From CAVVPY01 sp963750295 (GTDB lineage: Bacteria; Actinomycetota; Actinomycetes; Mycobacteriales; Jatrophihabitantaceae): 64,000 bases of DNA. The DNA is taken from positions 1,860,001-1,924,000 of the forward strand of contig CAVVPY010000001.1 of NCBI GenBank assembly GCA_963750295.1, given 5' to 3'. The notes beneath the pieces are model-generated. The model ran no database searches. It was not told the DNA's origin and was given only the letters and a program-made list of their open reading frames with translations. Made by a program: the position numbers and the translations under genes. Of this stretch, positions 62,637 to 64,000 are shown piece by piece; within the stretch, counting starts at the first letter, position 1; each line of letters starts with the position of its first letter.

Positions 62637-62647
62637 CGCCGCACGCC

Positions 62648-63076
62648 GTGGACACCTACACCGTGCAACTCCCCGCGACGACGGATGCAGCGTCGCTGGC
62701 ACGCGCCTTCATCGTCTCGAACACCGCGGATCTGCCTGCTCAAGCCACCGCCGACGCGCAGTTGTTGGCCAGCGAACTCGTCACGAACGCCATCCGGTAC
62801 GGCGCTCCGCCCGTCTGGCTCACCCTGTCGGTCTCCGACCGGCGACTGCGCATCTCGGTGCATGACTCGGGTGGCGTGCTGGCCGAACCGGACCTGCCGG
62901 CGACGTGGCCGCAGGAGGGTGGCTACGGCCTGCTTCTCGTCGAGCGGATCGCCAGTGATTGGGGCATTGCCGCGCAAACCGGGCCGAAGGGGAAGGACGT
63001 GTGGTTCGAAATCGGCCTTCCACCCGGGCGCTCCGACGCCCCGGACGAACCGTGGACTAGCCAGATGGGCCAGTAG
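62648..63076 (+). CDS. Anti-sigma factor ATPase (RsbW/HATPase_c_2)
   Basis: 142 residues from GTG 62648. GHKL motifs: LLASELVTNAIRYGAPP (N-box), ISVHDSGGVLAEPDLP (G1-like) and EGGYGLLLVERIASDWGI (G2). The size and lack of other domains fit an anti-sigma kinase that pairs with the preceding STAS protein. No sigma factor gene is nearby, so its target lies elsewhere. Confidence 0.9.
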   Translation: MDTYTVQLPATTDAASLARAFIVSNTADLPAQATADAQLLASELVTNAIRYGAPPVWLTLSVSDRRLRISVHDSGGVLAEPDLPATWPQEGGYGLLLVERIASDWGIAAQTGPKGKDVWFEIGLPPGRSDAPDEPWTSQMGQ

Positions 63077-63250
63077 TGCTGTTAGGCTGTTCGTGGTTGT
63101 CAGCAGTTTCCTTCACGTCTTGGCGCGCAGGAGATCCTGCAGCGCGGACGTCGAACCTCTCTCGTAAAGCATCGTGAGACCGGCCCGGCGCGTATGACCC
63201 GGAGCGCCGCACGGTGCGGGCTCTGATGCATTTGTGGAAGGAAAGACATC
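63077..63250 (+). promoter_or_regulatory. Long leader upstream of the cold-shock gene
   Basis: 174 nt without a gene, ending in GGAAGGAAAG before the ATG at 63251. Long structured 5' leaders are typical of cspA-type mRNAs and set their temperature control. I cannot fold it here, so structure is not claimed. Confidence 0.4.
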
Positions 63251-63454
63251 ATGGCAGAAGGAACCGTCAAGTGGTTCAACAGCGAAAAGGGCTTCGGCTT
63301 CATCGCTCCCGACGGTGGCGGCGCTGACGTCTTCGTGCACTACTCGGCGATCGACAGCAGCGGCTACCGCAGCCTCGAGGACAACCAGCGTGTTGCCTTC
63401 GACATCACGCAGGGCCAGAAAGGCCCCCAGGCGGAGCACGTCCGCCCGGTCTGA
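63251..63454 (+). CDS. cspA: Cold-shock protein CspA family
   Basis: 67 residues, one cold-shock domain with RNP1 KGFGFIAP and RNP2 DVFVHYSAI, plus the start GTVKWFNSEKGFGF. It is an RNA chaperone that melts secondary structure. It is monocistronic: a long leader precedes it and a strong hairpin follows. Confidence 0.96.
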   Translation: MAEGTVKWFNSEKGFGFIAPDGGGADVFVHYSAIDSSGYRSLEDNQRVAFDITQGQKGPQAEHVRPV

Positions 63455-63462
63455 GTGCGTCT

Positions 63463-63498
63463 GACAACGCCCCCGCCCTGCTGGGCGGGGGCGTTGTC
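63463..63498. terminator. 16-bp perfect hairpin after cspA
   Basis: The arm 63463-63478 is perfectly complementary to 63483-63498, with a TGCT loop. The stem is very GC-rich and there is no T-tract after it. It lies 9 nt past the cspA stop and 45 nt before the stop of the convergent gene, so it may serve both. Confidence 0.85.
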
Positions 63499-63542
63499 GT
63501 GTTCACGATGCCTTCGACGGCCGTCGACCCGGACGGCAAGCG

Positions 63543-64000
63543 TCAGGACGGGACGCGCACCGCCCGCGCGTGGATCGCGCCGGAGTACCCGACGGCGCCG
63601 TTGGCCGTATACCGCTCGAACGTGCCTACTGCCAGGCAGCGCGAGTCGGCGCACGACACCTGGAACAAGCGGTCGGCCACGATGCCGTCGACGCCCATCG
63701 GCCGTGACATGCCCAGCGGCTGCCACTGGCCGCCCGTCCAGGTCTGAGCGAGCGGACGATCGATAGCCTGTCCACCCCGATGCGTGCGTACGTAGCCCCC
63801 GACCGCGGTGCACACGGTGGCCGAGGAGCACGACACACCATTGAGGAACCGGTCGGCACCTGCCGGGACGCCGCCCGGGACGTCCGCGACGTCGGTGCGC
63901 CAACTGCCCGCCGACCGCACGAGCAGCAGCGCCCGCGTACCCGAGTCGTACCCGGCCACCGCGGCGCACGTCCCGCCTGCGGCGCAGTCCACCGAACCGG
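63543..64000 (-). CDS. Cys-repeat protein, N-terminus beyond the window
   Basis: 152 visible codons; the frame is open to the right edge, so the true start is outside. Three or four related units each have a Cys pair: VDCAAGGTCAAVAGY, VSCSSATVCTAVGGYV and VSCADSRCLAVGTFERY, separated by Trp-rich stretches (SWRTDVADVPGG; WTGGQWQPL). This SC-x5-7-CxAVG repeat resembles secreted actinobacterial beta-propeller-like proteins. Function unknown. Confidence 0.75.
   Translation of the reverse strand, partial: GSVDCAAGGTCAAVAGYDSGTRALLLVRSAGSWRTDVADVPGGVPAGADRFLNGVSCSSATVCTAVGGYVRTHRGGQAIDRPLAQTWTGGQWQPLGMSRPMGVDGIVADRLFQVSCADSRCLAVGTFERYTANGAVGYSGAIHARAVRVPS

Overview
The window is very GC-rich with strongly GC-biased third codon positions, frequent GTG starts and many 1-8 nt gene overlaps. 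The actinobacterial aa3/bcc respiratory genes, PimB-type mannosyltransferase, RNase AS, DUF3043, DUF4191 and a RipA-type NlpC/P60 protein point to an actinomycete (Actinomycetota). From about 3 kb to 57 kb the gene order follows the Mycobacterium tuberculosis Rv2179c-Rv2220 block, with insertions. The extra genes (SpoIIE/RsbRST module, peptidase E, MMPL exporter) suggest a lineage outside Mycobacteriales, such as a Frankiales/Jatrophihabitans/Geodermatophilus relative; that placement is inference.

Layout. 0-9 kb: a truncated secreted protein, a membrane protein, a phosphofructokinase with PPi-type specificity residues, RNase AS, a PlsC-like acyltransferase, a hydrolase, an EEP-family enzyme, a ROK kinase and two SRPBCC proteins. 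9-16.7 kb: long-chain acyl-CoA synthetase, PimB-like glycosyltransferase, a putative zinc-peptidase lipoprotein whose start codon is unclear, a RipA-like endopeptidase behind a c-di-AMP (ydaO) riboswitch, and a NYN-domain protein. 16.7-28 kb: a fused exonuclease/GIY-YIG protein, CtaG, TrpD, an orphan receiver and the respiratory set ctaE-qcrC-qcrA-qcrB with ctaF-ctaC on the opposite strand. 28-38.6 kb: a lysine-free cysteine-desulfurase homologue coupled to TusA, AsnB, an IS110-family insertion, adenosine kinase, an IscA/ErpA-type Fe-S carrier, NadA, DUF3043, a degenerate CobT-like protein and an AI-2E-family permease.

38.6-57 kb: GcvT, PepB, Lpd, a 2-oxoacid dehydrogenase E2 split by a one-base frameshift at a hexanucleotide repeat, a TIGR01777 epimerase, endonuclease IV, peptidase E, a Ser/Thr kinase, an MMPL exporter, LipB-LipA, a repeat-rich intergenic block, a second NlpC/P60 protein, DUF4191, RDD and GlnA with a candidate GlnR site. 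Lpd, E2, LipB, LipA and GcvT form a lipoate-centred neighbourhood: two genes make lipoate and three code for enzymes of lipoate-dependent complexes.

57-64 kb: a DUF4389 protein, then a six-gene minus-strand chain (RsbR, RsbS, RsbT, RsbT-phosphatase fusion, SpoIIE-type phosphatase, Cys-rich microprotein) in which every junction but one is an overlap. This is a stressosome-type partner-switching module. It is divergent from a STAS/anti-sigma-kinase pair and a cold-shock gene with a long leader and a strong hairpin. A Cys-repeat protein runs off the right edge. I saw no tRNA, rRNA, CRISPR array or prophage.
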